DNA of 64,000 bases from an uncultured Pelagibacteraceae bacterium (GTDB lineage Bacteria > Pseudomonadota > Alphaproteobacteria > Pelagibacterales > Pelagibacteraceae): NCBI GenBank assembly GCA_902616145.1, contig CACMRM010000001.1, forward strand, positions 1-64,000, written 5' to 3'. This document shows positions 33,322 to 45,294 of the stretch, piece after piece (positions within the stretch are counted from its first letter, which is position 1; the number at the start of each line of letters is the position of its first letter). A model generated the notes under the pieces. That model did not search any database and was not told the DNA's origin. It saw only the letters and a program-made list of their open reading frames with translations. The translations under genes and the position numbers were made by a program.

Positions 33322-33918
33322 ATGAATAAATTTAAAATTTGTTTATTTTTATTATTTTTTTTCTCACATTTCTCTATTTACGCCTATAGCTCAAATCCAA
33401 AAGAATTTGTTTTAGAACTAGTTAGCGATGCAATAAGCAAATTGTCTGATAAAAGCTTAAGTAAAGAGCAAAAGATTGAATATGTAGAGAATATTGCCTT
33501 AGAAAATGTAGATATAAAAGCTTTAAGTCTTTATACTTTGGGAGAATTAAGAAAAACATTAACAGAAAAAGAAATTTTAAGCTATCAGAGCTCCTTTGAG
33601 AAATATTTTTTAAAAAGCTTAACTTCAAGATTAACAGATTATTCCTCTAGTAAATTTGAGATAGTTGGATCAGAACAAAAAAGCTCAAATTATACAATCA
33701 TTAGTTCAAAAATTACCCCTGAAGATGAATCTCCAGAAATTAAGGTTGATTGGAGAATTTATACGAAAAACCCTGAAAAGCCTTTAATACGTGATTTAAT
33801 AGTTGAGGGATTAAGTTTGGCAAGGACCCAGAAAGAGGAGTTTTCATCAATTTTAAGTTCTAACAATAATGACATTGAAATTTTAACAAAAAAATTAAAT
33901 GAATTTGTTTCAAATTGA
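33322..33918 (+). CDS. mlaC: MlaC/Ttg2D-family phospholipid-binding protein
   Basis: signal peptide, MlaC-like sequence, adjacent to mlaA. Confidence 0.8.
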   Translation: MNKFKICLFLLFFFSHFSIYAYSSNPKEFVLELVSDAISKLSDKSLSKEQKIEYVENIALENVDIKALSLYTLGELRKTLTEKEILSYQSSFEKYFLKSLTSRLTDYSSSKFEIVGSEQKSSNYTIISSKITPEDESPEIKVDWRIYTKNPEKPLIRDLIVEGLSLARTQKEEFSSILSSNNNDIEILTKKLNEFVSN

Positions 33919-33919
33919 A

Positions 33920-33996
33920 TGGTGGGCCCGCCAGGACTCGAACCTGGGACCAATACATTATGAGTGTACTGCTCTAACCAACTGAGCTACAGGCCC
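33920..33996 (-). tRNA. tRNA with CAT anticodon (elongator Met or Ile2; Ile-like GGGCCTG acceptor)
   Basis: cloverleaf from GGGCCTGTAGCTCAGTTGGTTAGAGCAGTACACTCATAATGTATTGGTCCCAGGTTCGAGTCCTGGCGGGCCCACCA; CCA encoded. Confidence 0.95.
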
Positions 33997-34024
33997 ATTT
34001 TATTTCTTCTTATACTAAAAAAAA

Positions 34025-35890
34025 TTATTTTTCTAGGAAACTTTTTAGTTGTTTTGATCTACTAGGATGCTTTAATTTTCTTAAAGCTTTAGCTTCGATT
34101 TGTCTAATTCTTTCTCTGGTAACAGAGAATTGTAGACCAACTTCCTCTAAAGTGTGATCAGTATTCATACCAATACCAAATCTCATTCTTAACACCCTCT
34201 CCTCTCTTGGAGTCAATGATGCTAAAATTTTTGTTGTGGACTCGCTCAAATTTGATTGTATAGCTGTATCAAGTGGTTGAAGAGCATTTTTATCTTCTAT
34301 AAAATCTCCTAAACTACTATCCTCTTCATCACCTACTGGCGTTTCAAGTGAAACGGGCTCTTTTGCAATCTTTAAAACTTTTCTTACTTTTTCTAAAGGC
34401 ATGGCAAGCTTTTTTGCTAATTCTTCAGGCGTGGGTTCTCTTCCAAACTCACTCATTATTTGTCTTTGCGTTCTCACAATTTTATTTATCGTTTCAATCA
34501 TATGAACTGGGATTCTTATGGTTCTTGCTTGATCAGCTATAGATCTTGTTATAGCTTGTCTTATCCACCATGTAGCGTAGGTAGAGAATTTATAACCACG
34601 TCTATACTCAAATTTATCTACTGCTTTCATTAAACCAATATTTCCTTCCTGTATAAGATCTAAAAATTGTAGACCCCTATTAGTATATTTTTTTGCAATT
34701 GATATAACTAGTCTTAAGTTTGCCTCTACCATTTCTTTTTTTGCAATTCTGGACTCTCTTTCTCCTTTCTGAATTCTGCTAACCAATCTTTTAAATTCTC
34801 CAACAGAAAGGCCGATTTTTTTACTAAATTCAACTAACCTCTCTCTTATTTCCGTAAAGTCCTTTTTAAATTTTTTAAAGAAAGCTTTCCAAGTTACGTT
34901 TTCTTTTAAGAAATTTTCAAATTTAGGATTAATTTCATTGCCAATATAATATTTTAAAAATTCTTCACGGGATATTTTATTATCCATTGCTAATCTTAAT
35001 AGAACACCTTCTAGAGAAACAATTTTTTTGTTCTCTTTATAATGTGACTGAACTAGTTCCTCCACTACGTGTGGAGCAAGCTGTAAATCTTTAAAATTAT
35101 TAACCAAAACCTCCTGGATTTTTTTAAAATTTTTGTTTTTTGACACCGAAAGCTCTTTTGAGTTTAATAAACATTCTAATTTTTCTTTTTGATATTTTTG
35201 TAATTTTGAGTAATTTTTATTTAATGAAGTCAAAATAATGATTATTTTAGGTTTTATTTCCTCCTCCATTTTAGCCAAAGATACATTAAATTCGTCATCA
35301 TCGACCGAATTTCCTTCTTCTGTTTTTTTATCATCTTCAGTTTTATCAGATACTTTGCTTGGCTTCGTTTTTTTTTCGTCTTTAATCTCCTCTGACTCAT
35401 CTGAGGCCTCGAAGTCCTCATAGGTAGAGTCAATATCAATTATGTCTCTAACTAATAATTCTTGGTTTTCGATTTGATTTTTCCATTCAAAAATTTTTTT
35501 TCCTACAATTGGACTTTGGGTTAGTGCATTTATCATCACGTCTTTTCCGGCCTCGATTCTTTTTGCTATTGCAATTTCTCCCTCTCGAGATAAAAGCTCT
35601 ACACCACCCATTTCTCGAAGGTACATTCTTATTGGATCATCGCTTTTATCAGAACTTTTTTCTTCATTAGTTGAAACAGCTTCCTTTTTCTTATTTGATT
35701 GAAACTGAGATTTTTTTTCAACAAATGTGATCTTTTCATCCACTAGAATTATGAGCGCTTTTTCTATATTTTCATTTGTTCCACTTCTTTTACCTAAAGA
35801 TTTTCCTAGCTCCTCATAAGTGATGAAACCTCTATGCTTACCCTTATCTAAAAGTCTCTCGAATGATTTTGTAATAAGTTTTTCAGACAT
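34025..35890 (-). CDS. rpoD: RNA polymerase primary sigma factor
   Basis: [49 protein letters not shown]. Confidence 0.97.
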   Translation of the reverse strand: MSEKLITKSFERLLDKGKHRGFITYEELGKSLGKRSGTNENIEKALIILVDEKITFVEKKSQFQSNKKKEAVSTNEEKSSDKSDDPIRMYLREMGGVELLSREGEIAIAKRIEAGKDVMINALTQSPIVGKKIFEWKNQIENQELLVRDIIDIDSTYEDFEASDESEEIKDEKKTKPSKVSDKTEDDKKTEEGNSVDDDEFNVSLAKMEEEIKPKIIIILTSLNKNYSKLQKYQKEKLECLLNSKELSVSKNKNFKKIQEVLVNNFKDLQLAPHVVEELVQSHYKENKKIVSLEGVLLRLAMDNKISREEFLKYYIGNEINPKFENFLKENVTWKAFFKKFKKDFTEIRERLVEFSKKIGLSVGEFKRLVSRIQKGERESRIAKKEMVEANLRLVISIAKKYTNRGLQFLDLIQEGNIGLMKAVDKFEYRRGYKFSTYATWWIRQAITRSIADQARTIRIPVHMIETINKIVRTQRQIMSEFGREPTPEELAKKLAMPLEKVRKVLKIAKEPVSLETPVGDEEDSSLGDFIEDKNALQPLDTAIQSNLSESTTKILASLTPREERVLRMRFGIGMNTDHTLEEVGLQFSVTRERIRQIEAKALRKLKHPSRSKQLKSFLEK

Positions 35891-35942
35891 AAATGAAATG
35901 CTATGTATATATAATGATTGGTTAAAAAAAATCTATACCTTT

Positions 35943-37727
35943 TTAATCCCTATTTAGTTGATTTTTAAGCTTTATCAGTTCAGAGAAAGAGTTTTCATCT
36001 AGATTATTTGCTAATTTTTTTTCTAAATTCTCTATTTTTTGAATACGATGTTGCTCTCTAAAACTAATTATAAGATCTTCAAGTAAATTTAAAATTTCTT
36101 GATCGTTTTTATCTCTCGAAATCAACCGAATGATAGGGTTTTCCTCAATTTCTTTTATCAATTCTTTATAATCGCTTGTTATATGTTTTTTTAAATCTTG
36201 CCCATCCTTATTATTTGTCAATAATTCTATAATTATACTTTTCAAATTTTCATTTTTTGTTGATGTCAATTTTAAATTGTTAAGGTCCTTAATTTGTTTA
36301 ATAGCAATTTCACTGTGATTTATAATTAAATATATGATCGAATATTCAAGAATTTGAATTTTCGATAAATCTTTAGTTTTTTGATATAAAATTTTTGTTT
36401 CATTTAATATTTTATAGTCTTTTTTCTTTTTAAAAGGAAATATATTGCTCGATCTAGAGCTTTGTATTGGTGTTAATTTTTCAATTTTGTTTAAATATTC
36501 CTCCAAAACATATTTTTTTAACGTTTCATCTTTAATTGAAAAGGAAAGTTTTTTAATTTCTTTTTCAAATTTTGAAATTTCAAAAGGATTATTTTTGTCA
36601 ATCTTGGCTAAATAATAATTCCATAAAAAATCTTGTATAATTTCTTTTTTTTCTAATAATTTAATAAAAAGATCTTTCCCATTTTCTCTTATAAAGTCAT
36701 CTGGATCTTTACCATCAGGAATTATAGAAAAATAAATTTTATTTTTTTCATTAATAAATGGAAAAAGTTTTTCTGCAATTCTTAAAGCAGCTTGTTGACC
36801 GCTTATATCGCCATCTAAACAAATTGTAGGGTTTGAAAAAAATTTCCAAATCAAATCTATTTGTCTCTCTGTTAAAGCAGTTCCAGAATTAGAAATGACA
36901 TTTTTAATTCCAGATGCATAAAGGCTTACAACATCCATATATCCTTCAACGATTAAAACATTATCAGTCTCTGATCTGAGATCCTTTGCTTTATCCAAAT
37001 TAAAAATCATACTTCCTTTTTTATAAAATTCAGTTTCAGGTGAGTTAATGTATTTTGCTAATTTACTATCTCGAATAATTCTTCCACCAAAGGCAACTGT
37101 TTCACCTGAAATATTATTTATTGGAAAAATTACTCTAGAGTTGAATCTGTCAATGTATTTTCCAGTTTTATCGCTTTTGTAATAAAGACCTGTAAAACTT
37201 ATATCCTCCTCAGTATATTTATTTATTAAATCTTCATAAAAATTATTTTTCCAAGGTACATATCCAAGTTTAAATTCTTCGATAGTATTTTCTTTCAAAC
37301 CTCTTTTTAACAAATATTTTAATGACTCTTGATTATTATTATCAAATAATTGTTTAGTAGCAAAATTTGAATAATCTCTGAATATACTTTTGTATGTTTG
37401 AAATCTTAAATCTTTTTTTTTATCAAAATTTGAAAATCTATAAGGCTGCATCCCAGCCTCTGCAGCTAAAATTTTAACTGCTTCTCCAAAACTTACTGAT
37501 TTTGTTTTCATTAAAAAATCAAATATATTTCCATGCTCGCCTGTGCTAAAACAATGATAAAATTCTTTGTCATCATTAACTGTAAAAGAAGGAGTTTTCT
37601 CATTTTTGAAAGGTGATAAACCTACAAACTCTTTACCTCTTTTTTTGAGCTGTACAGTTTTACCAACTACTTGAGAGACTTTTAATCTTAATTTTATTTC
37701 TTCCAAATATTCTTTTGGATATTTCAT
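35943..37727 (-). CDS. dnaG: DNA primase, zinc-binding ligands mostly lost
   Basis: EKTPSFTV, TOPRIM VEGYMDV, FGGRII; upstream of rpoD. Confidence 0.95.
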   Translation of the reverse strand: MKYPKEYLEEIKLRLKVSQVVGKTVQLKKRGKEFVGLSPFKNEKTPSFTVNDDKEFYHCFSTGEHGNIFDFLMKTKSVSFGEAVKILAAEAGMQPYRFSNFDKKKDLRFQTYKSIFRDYSNFATKQLFDNNNQESLKYLLKRGLKENTIEEFKLGYVPWKNNFYEDLINKYTEEDISFTGLYYKSDKTGKYIDRFNSRVIFPINNISGETVAFGGRIIRDSKLAKYINSPETEFYKKGSMIFNLDKAKDLRSETDNVLIVEGYMDVVSLYASGIKNVISNSGTALTERQIDLIWKFFSNPTICLDGDISGQQAALRIAEKLFPFINEKNKIYFSIIPDGKDPDDFIRENGKDLFIKLLEKKEIIQDFLWNYYLAKIDKNNPFEISKFEKEIKKLSFSIKDETLKKYVLEEYLNKIEKLTPIQSSRSSNIFPFKKKKDYKILNETKILYQKTKDLSKIQILEYSIIYLIINHSEIAIKQIKDLNNLKLTSTKNENLKSIIIELLTNNKDGQDLKKHITSDYKELIKEIEENPIIRLISRDKNDQEILNLLEDLIISFREQHRIQKIENLEKKLANNLDENSFSELIKLKNQLNRD

Positions 37728-37729
37728 TC

Positions 37730-38185
37730 TTACTTCAATAGTCCTTTCAAAATTGTGCTTACTTTAGAAAAATCTAAAGAGTCTGCATGTTTTGATTTTA
37801 AAGCTCCCATGATTTTTCCCATATCTTTCATTGAGGTAGCTCCAACTGACTTGATAGTCTCTTCACAAATATTTTTCGTCTCTTCTTCACTTAATTGATT
37901 TGGCAAAAAAGTGCTTATTACATTTATTTCTTTTTTTTCATTTTCTAGAAGCTCTTTTCGACCTGCTTTTTCGTAGACATCGCAAGACTCATTTCTTTGT
38001 TTTATCATTTTTTTTAGTAGTGAAATTATGTCACTATCCTTTATTTCTTTTTGTCCTTTAGACCTTCCGGCAATTTCTGCGTCTTTTATAGCTGAAACAA
38101 TCAGTCTTAATGTTGGATAAGTGTTTTTATCTTTGGCTTTTAAGGCTTGATTGAGCTTATCATCTATTTGTTTTTTTAGAGACAT
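37730..38185 (-). CDS. GatB/YqeY-domain protein
   Basis: RLIVSAIKDAEIA; MGKIMGALK. Confidence 0.88.
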   Translation of the reverse strand: MSLKKQIDDKLNQALKAKDKNTYPTLRLIVSAIKDAEIAGRSKGQKEIKDSDIISLLKKMIKQRNESCDVYEKAGRKELLENEKKEINVISTFLPNQLSEEETKNICEETIKSVGATSMKDMGKIMGALKSKHADSLDFSKVSTILKGLLK

Positions 38186-38307
38186 TATTAGATTTTATTT
38201 TAATCACAATTCTAATACAAAATAAAAAGAACTTTCTTGACGATTTTGTTTCTATTTCATATGTTGCGCAAAATCATGTTTATAAGTTTTTTACTTTAAC
38301 TTATGAG

Positions 38308-39516
38308 TTGTATTTGAAGAAGATTAGTAAAAATATAAACTCAAAAAAAAATCTTACTAAGATCGATTCCACTGCTATTTTAGTTCTTCAAAACGGTAAA
38401 TTTTTTAAAGGCGTAGGCTTGGGTTACAAAGGCACTGCAACTGGCGAAGTATGTTTCAATACTTCTATCACAGGTTACCAAGAAATTATATCTGACCCTT
38501 CATATGCTGATCAAATTATAAATTTTACCTTTCCACACGTTGGAAATGTTGGAACTAACAAGGAAGATCACGAGTCAGATAAGATTTGGACCAAAGGAGT
38601 AATAATAAATACAGAAATAACCAATCCATCAAATTACAGATCTTTAAAACATTTAGATCAGTGGTTAAAAAAAAATAAGATCGTTGGGATAACTGGAATT
38701 GATACCAGAAATATAACAAATTTAATTAGAGATAAAGGTGCTCCAAAAGGAACGATATCTTTTTACAACAAAAACAAATTAAATATAAAAAAACTAATTA
38801 AAATAACTAATAAATGGAGTGGTCTCAAAAACTTAGATTTAGCAAAAATGGTTACTACTAAGAAAAATTATTTGTGGCAAGATTATAAAACCTGGAAAAA
38901 GGAAAACGGATATTTAAAAAATAAAAAAAAAATATTGCATGTGGTAGCTATAGATTATGGAATTAAGAAAAATATTTTAAGATATTTTTCAGATTTTAAT
39001 TGTAAAGTTACAATCGTACCATGCAAAACTTGTGCAAAAGATATTTTAAAACTCAAGCCTAATGGAATATTCTTATCAAATGGACCCGGAGATCCTGCGG
39101 CGACGGGTGAATATGCAATACCAACAATTCAAGAATTAATCAAAAAAAAATTACCATTATTTGGAATCTGTTTGGGCCATCAAATCCTAGCTTTAGCACT
39201 CGGCGCTAGAACTGAAAAAATGAAATTAGGGCATAGAGGAGCTAACCATCCTGTTAAAAATTTAATTGAGGGCAATGTAGAAATCACAAGTCAAAATCAC
39301 GGATTTGAAGTAGTAAAAAAAGGTATGCCTAAAAATATACGAGTTACGCACCAGTCTTTATTTGACAACAGCATTGAAGGTATCGAATTAAAAAACAAAC
39401 CTGTTTTCTCAGTTCAGTATCATCCAGAGTCAAACCCTGGTCCTCAAGATAGCGTTTATTTATTTGATAAATTTGTGAAGAATATGAAAAGAAATGCCAA
39501 AAAGAAAAGATATTAA
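38308..39516 (+). CDS. carA: carbamoyl-phosphate synthase small subunit
   Basis: [26 protein letters not shown]; exact start uncertain (TTG in the track). Confidence 0.95.
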   Translation: MYLKKISKNINSKKNLTKIDSTAILVLQNGKFFKGVGLGYKGTATGEVCFNTSITGYQEIISDPSYADQIINFTFPHVGNVGTNKEDHESDKIWTKGVIINTEITNPSNYRSLKHLDQWLKKNKIVGITGIDTRNITNLIRDKGAPKGTISFYNKNKLNIKKLIKITNKWSGLKNLDLAKMVTTKKNYLWQDYKTWKKENGYLKNKKKILHVVAIDYGIKKNILRYFSDFNCKVTIVPCKTCAKDILKLKPNGIFLSNGPGDPAATGEYAIPTIQELIKKKLPLFGICLGHQILALALGARTEKMKLGHRGANHPVKNLIEGNVEITSQNHGFEVVKKGMPKNIRVTHQSLFDNSIEGIELKNKPVFSVQYHPESNPGPQDSVYLFDKFVKNMKRNAKKKRY

Positions 39517-42500
39517 AAAAATTTTAGTTGTTGGTGCGGGACCAATAATTATTGGGCAAGCTTGTGAGTTTGATTATTCAGGTACTCAAGCTTGTAAAGC
39601 TTTAAAAGATGAAGGTTTTAAAGTAATTCTCATAAATTCAAACCCAGCAACAATTATGACGGATCCAAACGTGGCTGATAAAACTTATATTGAGCCTATT
39701 ACAATAGAAGTTCTTGAAAAAATTCTTATAAAAGAAAAACCTGATGCGATCTTACCAACCATGGGTGGTCAAACTGCTTTAAATTTAGCAATGGAAGCAG
39801 AAAAAAAAGGAATTCTTAAAAAATACAAAATTGAACTAATTGGCGCTAACTCAAAAGCTATATCCAATGCAGAAGATAGAAAAAAGTTCAGAAAAAATAT
39901 GATAGAGATTGGTCTGGATCTCCCTAAATCAAAAATAGTAAGTAATTTTAAACAATCTTCAAAGGTATTAAAACAAATTGGATTACCAGCAATTATAAGA
40001 CCAGCTTTTACTTTAGGTGGTTTGGGAGGTGGTATCGCAAAAAATAAAAAAGATTTTTATAAGATAATAAAAAATGGGCTTCACGAGTCACCTGTTAATC
40101 AAGTCTTAGTTGAAGAGTGTTTGGAGGGTTGGAAAGAATTTGAGATGGAAGTTGTTAGAGATAAAAATGATAATTGCATTATCATTTGCTCAATAGAAAA
40201 TTTAGATCCCATGGGTATTCATACTGGGGATTCTGTTACTATTGCTCCAGCACTAACTTTGACGGACAAGGAGTATCAAGTTATGAGGAATGCCTCTATA
40301 GCTTGCTTAAGAAAAATTGGTGTAGAAACTGGGGGATCAAATGTTCAATTTGCAATAAATCCAAAAAATGGAAGAATGGTAATTATTGAGATGAACCCTA
40401 GGGTTTCAAGATCATCAGCACTTGCCTCCAAAGCGACAGGTTTTCCAATAGCAAAAGTAGCTGCGAAGTTAGCTGTAGGATATACTTTAGACGAATTAAA
40501 AAATGAAATTACGAAAGTTACACCTGCATCTTTTGAACCCACAATAGATTATGTGGTCACTAAAATCCCAAGATTCACTTTTGAAAAATTCTCCTCTTCA
40601 GCTGCAGTTTTGGGAACATCAATGAAATCAGTAGGAGAGGCAATGGCTATTGGTAGAAATTTTAAAGAGTCTCTTCAAAAAGCTTTGGTGTCTCTGGAGA
40701 CAGGTTTCTCAGGATTAGACCAAATATTTAACTTAAATACGAAACAAATAAGAAAAAAACTTAAAGAAAATATTCCAAATAAAATTTTACTTGTTGGAGA
40801 GGCTATAAGAAAAAAAATAAATTTAAAGGATATAAATAACCTTTCGAAAATTGATCCCTGGTTTTTAAATCAAATAAAAGAAATTGTAGAAAATGAACTT
40901 AAAATTAAGAAAAAAGGTCTACCTAAAAATTTCAACGAATTTAACTATATTAAGTCTATAGGATTTTCTGACAAAAAATTATCTGAACTTACAAATGTTT
41001 CCGAGTCATTAATAAGAAAGAAAAGATCTGCTTTAAAAGTTTTACCAGTTTTTAAAAAGGTCGATACTTGTGCTGCTGAATTTAAATCTTTCACTCCTTA
41101 TATGTACTCCACTTATCAAAGAAATTTCTCCTCTAATTCAGAATGTGAGGCTGACCCTTCTAATAAAAATAAGATTATAATACTTGGAGGGGGGCCGAAT
41201 AGAATTGGTCAGGGCATAGAGTTTGATTATTGCTGTTGCCAAGCTAGTTTTGCTCTTAAAGAAGCTAAATATGAAACTATCATGGTGAATTGTAATCCAG
41301 AAACCGTATCAACAGATTATGACACTAGTGACAGATTATATTTTGAACCTTTAATTGATGAGTACGTGTTCAATATTATTAAAAGAGAGAAATCAAAAGG
41401 CAATGTAAAGGGTATAATTACTCAATTCGGAGGTCAAACTCCAATTAAACTTGCAAAATTTTTACATGAAAATAAACTTCCAATTCTAGGAACGCAGTAT
41501 ACTTCGATTGATCTAGCAGAAGACAGAGATAGATTTAGAAATTTACTAAATAAATTAAATTTAAATCAAGCCGAAAGTGGTATAGCTAGAACTTTTCCTC
41601 AAGCGATTAAAATTGCAGATAAGATTGGTTTACCTTTGATGGTAAGACCTTCTTATGTATTAGGTGGAAGAGCAATGGAAATTGTTCATGAAAAAAGCCA
41701 ACTTAAAAACTTTGTTAAAGAAGCATTTAAAGTTGCCGAAAAAAATCCAATCTTAATTGATAAGTTTATTGATAATGCAATGGAAGTTGATGTTGACGCA
41801 ATATCAGATGGTAAAAATGTTTTTGTGGCTGGAATTATGCAGCACATCGAAGAAGCTGGAATACACTCTGGTGACTCAGCGTGTAGTCTGCCTCCGGTGT
41901 CAATAAAACCTTTTTTGATTAAAGAAATTGAAAACCAAACAAAAAAATTGGCCTTAGCTCTTAAAGTTAGAGGATTAATGAATGTTCAATATGCAATTAA
42001 AAACGATAAGATTTATGTAATAGAGGTTAATCCTAGAGCAAGTAGAACTGTCCCATTTGTTTCAAAAGCAAAAAATTTACCTCTTGCTAAGATAGCCTCA
42101 AGAGTGATGGCAGGAGAGAAATTAACTAAGTTTAATTTAAAAAGTAAAACAAAAGATATGTTTGCAGTAAAAGAGGCGGTCTTTCCATTTAACAAATTTC
42201 CTAACAGCGATCTTTTACTTGGGCCAGAAATGAAATCAACAGGTGAAGTGATGGGTTTTGATAAAAATTTTGGCATGGCTTTTGCTAAAAGTCAAATTGC
42301 GGCCTCAAACTCCCTTCCCAAAAAAGGTTTAGCTTTTATCTCTTTAAAAAATAGTCATAAAGAAGAAGGGGTAAAATTAGCAAGGCAATTAGTTAAGCTA
42401 AAATTTAAACTTTGTGGAACTGGAGGAACTGCTGATTTTATTAGCCAGTATGGAATTAAGTGTAAAAAAATAAACAAAGTTAATCAGGGTTCTCCGCATA

Positions 42501-42718
42501 TTGTAGACGTTTTAAACGCTAAAAAAATTGCTTTGGTCATTAACACTGGAGGCGGAAACAGTGAAGCTCAGTTGAGTGACGCTGTGGCATTAAGAAGAGC
42601 TACTTTAGCTAACAAGGTTCCATACTGCACTAATATGTCCACAGCAAAAGTTTGTTTGGAAGGTATAAAATCTCTGAAATTGAGAGATATAAATGTAACT
42701 TCCTTGCAGGATATCTAA
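39494..42718 (+). CDS. carB: carbamoyl-phosphate synthase large subunit
   Basis: duplicated ATP-grasp domains, 1074 aa, overlaps carA. Confidence 0.97.
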   Translation: MPKRKDIKKILVVGAGPIIIGQACEFDYSGTQACKALKDEGFKVILINSNPATIMTDPNVADKTYIEPITIEVLEKILIKEKPDAILPTMGGQTALNLAMEAEKKGILKKYKIELIGANSKAISNAEDRKKFRKNMIEIGLDLPKSKIVSNFKQSSKVLKQIGLPAIIRPAFTLGGLGGGIAKNKKDFYKIIKNGLHESPVNQVLVEECLEGWKEFEMEVVRDKNDNCIIICSIENLDPMGIHTGDSVTIAPALTLTDKEYQVMRNASIACLRKIGVETGGSNVQFAINPKNGRMVIIEMNPRVSRSSALASKATGFPIAKVAAKLAVGYTLDELKNEITKVTPASFEPTIDYVVTKIPRFTFEKFSSSAAVLGTSMKSVGEAMAIGRNFKESLQKALVSLETGFSGLDQIFNLNTKQIRKKLKENIPNKILLVGEAIRKKINLKDINNLSKIDPWFLNQIKEIVENELKIKKKGLPKNFNEFNYIKSIGFSDKKLSELTNVSESLIRKKRSALKVLPVFKKVDTCAAEFKSFTPYMYSTYQRNFSSNSECEADPSNKNKIIILGGGPNRIGQGIEFDYCCCQASFALKEAKYETIMVNCNPETVSTDYDTSDRLYFEPLIDEYVFNIIKREKSKGNVKGIITQFGGQTPIKLAKFLHENKLPILGTQYTSIDLAEDRDRFRNLLNKLNLNQAESGIARTFPQAIKIADKIGLPLMVRPSYVLGGRAMEIVHEKSQLKNFVKEAFKVAEKNPILIDKFIDNAMEVDVDAISDGKNVFVAGIMQHIEEAGIHSGDSACSLPPVSIKPFLIKEIENQTKKLALALKVRGLMNVQYAIKNDKIYVIEVNPRASRTVPFVSKAKNLPLAKIASRVMAGEKLTKFNLKSKTKDMFAVKEAVFPFNKFPNSDLLLGPEMKSTGEVMGFDKNFGMAFAKSQIAASNSLPKKGLAFISLKNSHKEEGVKLARQLVKLKFKLCGTGGTADFISQYGIKCKKINKVNQGSPHIVDVLNAKKIALVINTGGGNSEAQLSDAVALRRATLANKVPYCTNMSTAKVCLEGIKSLKLRDINVTSLQDI

Positions 42719-43380
42719 CCTTTTACTTTCCAGTCAGTCTCGAAAGTAACGTAGTTTATCTGGATACATCTCCTCTCTTTTTTAATCTCTTTTTTTTCCA
42801 TTCCATGCCAAGTGTTTGGTCCACTTGTAAAGAAATATCCATAATTATGTTTGTAAGGAACTGTTTTAACTTTATTTAATTTTGCATCATAAAAATCAGT
42901 TCCTAAATTCTCCGACTCATTATGTAAATTAACAAAAACTATTGATGACATTAATTTTTCCTCGATATCGCAGTGAGGCTTTAACCAGAAACCTTCTCTA
43001 TCACAAATTACTTCTAGTCTCACATAAGAATTACTCAAATCTTTTCCAATTAATGAGCCAATTTTTTTATAAACTTCAGGTGATCTTAATTCTTCAATAA
43101 ATTTTGTTAAGTTTGGAAATTGATTAGAGTTTTCTTTGGTAACATAACATCTTAATTTTTTTGCTTTTCCGCCATCTTTAATTCCAGCTCGAAATGCTCC
43201 CTCACCTCCATCAAGAGCTCTTGTTCCATCATAATTCAAATTTTGTTTTCTAGGATCAGCTATCTCTGCGCTACAGATCTCATCAATAGCATTTTGAGTC
43301 AGCGGGTGGTTGATCTCAAAATGTTTAAAAGGATCGCTAAATAGTTTAGTTCTTTTTTCTAATGATTTAAATAATTCCAT
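42715..43380 (-). CDS. putative 2OG-Fe(II) oxygenase-like protein
   Basis: HCDIEEK (HxD), [22 protein letters not shown] distal H and R. Confidence 0.6.
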   Translation of the reverse strand: MELFKSLEKRTKLFSDPFKHFEINHPLTQNAIDEICSAEIADPRKQNLNYDGTRALDGGEGAFRAGIKDGGKAKKLRCYVTKENSNQFPNLTKFIEELRSPEVYKKIGSLIGKDLSNSYVRLEVICDREGFWLKPHCDIEEKLMSSIVFVNLHNESENLGTDFYDAKLNKVKTVPYKHNYGYFFTSGPNTWHGMEKKEIKKERRCIQINYVTFETDWKVKG

Positions 43381-44320
43381 TTTTTTTCATTTTTGCTTTT
43401 ACAATTGGAGCGATTCTGTTTACCTCATTTAAACTATTATAACTCCAACTTTCAACCCTATCGTCTAACTCTCTTGTTATACCTAAATCTTTCAATTGTG
43501 AATAAAATTTTTTGAATCTTCCCGTTGGCTTAAAAGACTTCATCATGGCAATATAAACAGGTTTTCCAGTTATAGCGGCCTCTGAAATCATTGACGTGGA
43601 GTCGCACGTTACAACTATATAATTTGAGATTGCTAATGCAGAAAGATAAGCTTTTTTATCAATAGTTTTTACAACATGATGATTAATGCTAAAGGTATTA
43701 AATGCTATTTTTAAAATATTTTCAGGTGTTCTGTAAGAAGGAATTACAATAATTTTGAATTTATCTGGAGTAAATAATGTCTTTACTTTATTAAAAAGTT
43801 CATGAATTTGTTTTTCTGAATAATTATAATATTTGTTTGGTCCTCCGATAATAAATGCTACAAATTCTTTTCTTTTATCTTTTTCAATTCCTAGATGCTT
43901 TGAATTATCATTAATCTCTTTTTTTGTAAGGTAGTGAATAGCACCCGTTGTATTAATTATGTTTTCACCTTTTAAACGATCATGCTCAGGACTCACTATA
44001 AGGTCAAAGTGTTCAAAAGAAACTTTAGGATCTTGTATGTGAATATTGAAAATTTGATTACCTAGTCTTTTTTTTAAAGCTATTGATGGTATTACACTTT
44101 TTCTTCCACAAGATATAATGATTTTACAATCACACACGAATTTATTTTTTACCAAATTTTCTGATATTGGGCTTATTTTAGGAGGAATCAAATTCCAAAA
44201 AGATTTTAATTCAATTTTTTGGTGTTTATAACTTAAGCCCAAAGCTTTAGCTAATCCCTCTACTTGACTGACCATGCCGTGCATACCTTGCGTTAAAAGA
44301 AGTGCTTTTAATTCTAACAT
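43367..44320 (-). CDS. ELM1/DUF1022-family protein (GT-B-like)
   Basis: TQGMHGMVSQVEGLAKALG; VTCDSTSMISEAAITGKPVY. Confidence 0.7.
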   Translation of the reverse strand: MLELKALLLTQGMHGMVSQVEGLAKALGLSYKHQKIELKSFWNLIPPKISPISENLVKNKFVCDCKIIISCGRKSVIPSIALKKRLGNQIFNIHIQDPKVSFEHFDLIVSPEHDRLKGENIINTTGAIHYLTKKEINDNSKHLGIEKDKRKEFVAFIIGGPNKYYNYSEKQIHELFNKVKTLFTPDKFKIIVIPSYRTPENILKIAFNTFSINHHVVKTIDKKAYLSALAISNYIVVTCDSTSMISEAAITGKPVYIAMMKSFKPTGRFKKFYSQLKDLGITRELDDRVESWSYNSLNEVNRIAPIVKAKMKKNGII

Positions 44321-44343
44321 TAGTTACTATATACCTTTACATA

Positions 44344-45294
44344 ATGAATAATAAATCAACAAAACATACAAAAGTGTTAATTCTTGGATCAGGTCCTGCT
44401 GGCTATACAGCAGCTATTTATGCGGCTAGAGCTATGCTTAAACCAATACTTGTTCATGGTTCTCAACCCGGTGGACAACTAACTACCACAACAGATGTTG
44501 AAAATTACCCTGGATATTCAAAAGTGATTCAAGGGCCCTGGCTAATGGATGAAATGAAAGGCCAAGCAGAAGCTGTTGGCACAGAAATGATACAGGATCA
44601 TATAAGTAAAGTTGACTTAACAAAAAAACCTTTTACAGCAACAGGTGATAGTGGTCAGGTTTACACTGCAGATAGTTTTATTATTTCAACAGGAGCACAA
44701 GCAAGATGGTTAAATCTAAAATCTGAACAAGAGTTTAGAGGATTTGGAGTTTCAGCATGCGCAACTTGTGACGGATTTTTCTTTAAAGAAAAAGAAGTAG
44801 CAGTAGTAGGTGGAGGAAATGCCGCCGTTGAAGAAGCAATGTTTCTAACTAAATTTGCTTCAAAGGTTTATTTAATACATAGGAGAAATGAACTCAGAGC
44901 AGAAAAAATGCTTCAAGCAAAGTTAAAATCTAATAAAAAAATAGAAATTATTTGGGATACAGTAGTTGAGGATGTTATTGGCACAAAAGAGCCAAAAACT
45001 GTAAATGCATTAAAAATTAAAAATGTAAAAGATAATAAAGTTAAAGATCTTAAAGTTGACGGTTTATTTATTGCCATAGGTCATGATCCAGCTACATCTT
45101 TATTTAAAGATCAACTTAAAATGGACAAAGAGGGTTATTTAATTACAAAACCTGACTCTACTGAAACGAATATTCCAGGAGTTTTTGCTGCAGGAGATGT
45201 AAAGGATAAAATTTTTAGACAAGCTGTTACCGCTGCTGGAATGGGTTGTATGTCAGCACTTGAGGCTGAAAAATATCTATCTGAATCTAATTAA
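44344..45294 (+). CDS. trxB: thioredoxin-disulfide reductase
   Basis: GSGPAGYTAAIYAARA; CATC redox pair; ATG at 44344. Confidence 0.95.
   Translation: MNNKSTKHTKVLILGSGPAGYTAAIYAARAMLKPILVHGSQPGGQLTTTTDVENYPGYSKVIQGPWLMDEMKGQAEAVGTEMIQDHISKVDLTKKPFTATGDSGQVYTADSFIISTGAQARWLNLKSEQEFRGFGVSACATCDGFFFKEKEVAVVGGGNAAVEEAMFLTKFASKVYLIHRRNELRAEKMLQAKLKSNKKIEIIWDTVVEDVIGTKEPKTVNALKIKNVKDNKVKDLKVDGLFIAIGHDPATSLFKDQLKMDKEGYLITKPDSTETNIPGVFAAGDVKDKIFRQAVTAAGMGCMSALEAEKYLSESN

Noticed and set aside
33920-33996. Initiator tRNA-Met
   Set aside because: Acceptor stem has a G1-C72 pair and the anticodon stem lacks the three G-C pairs typical of initiators.
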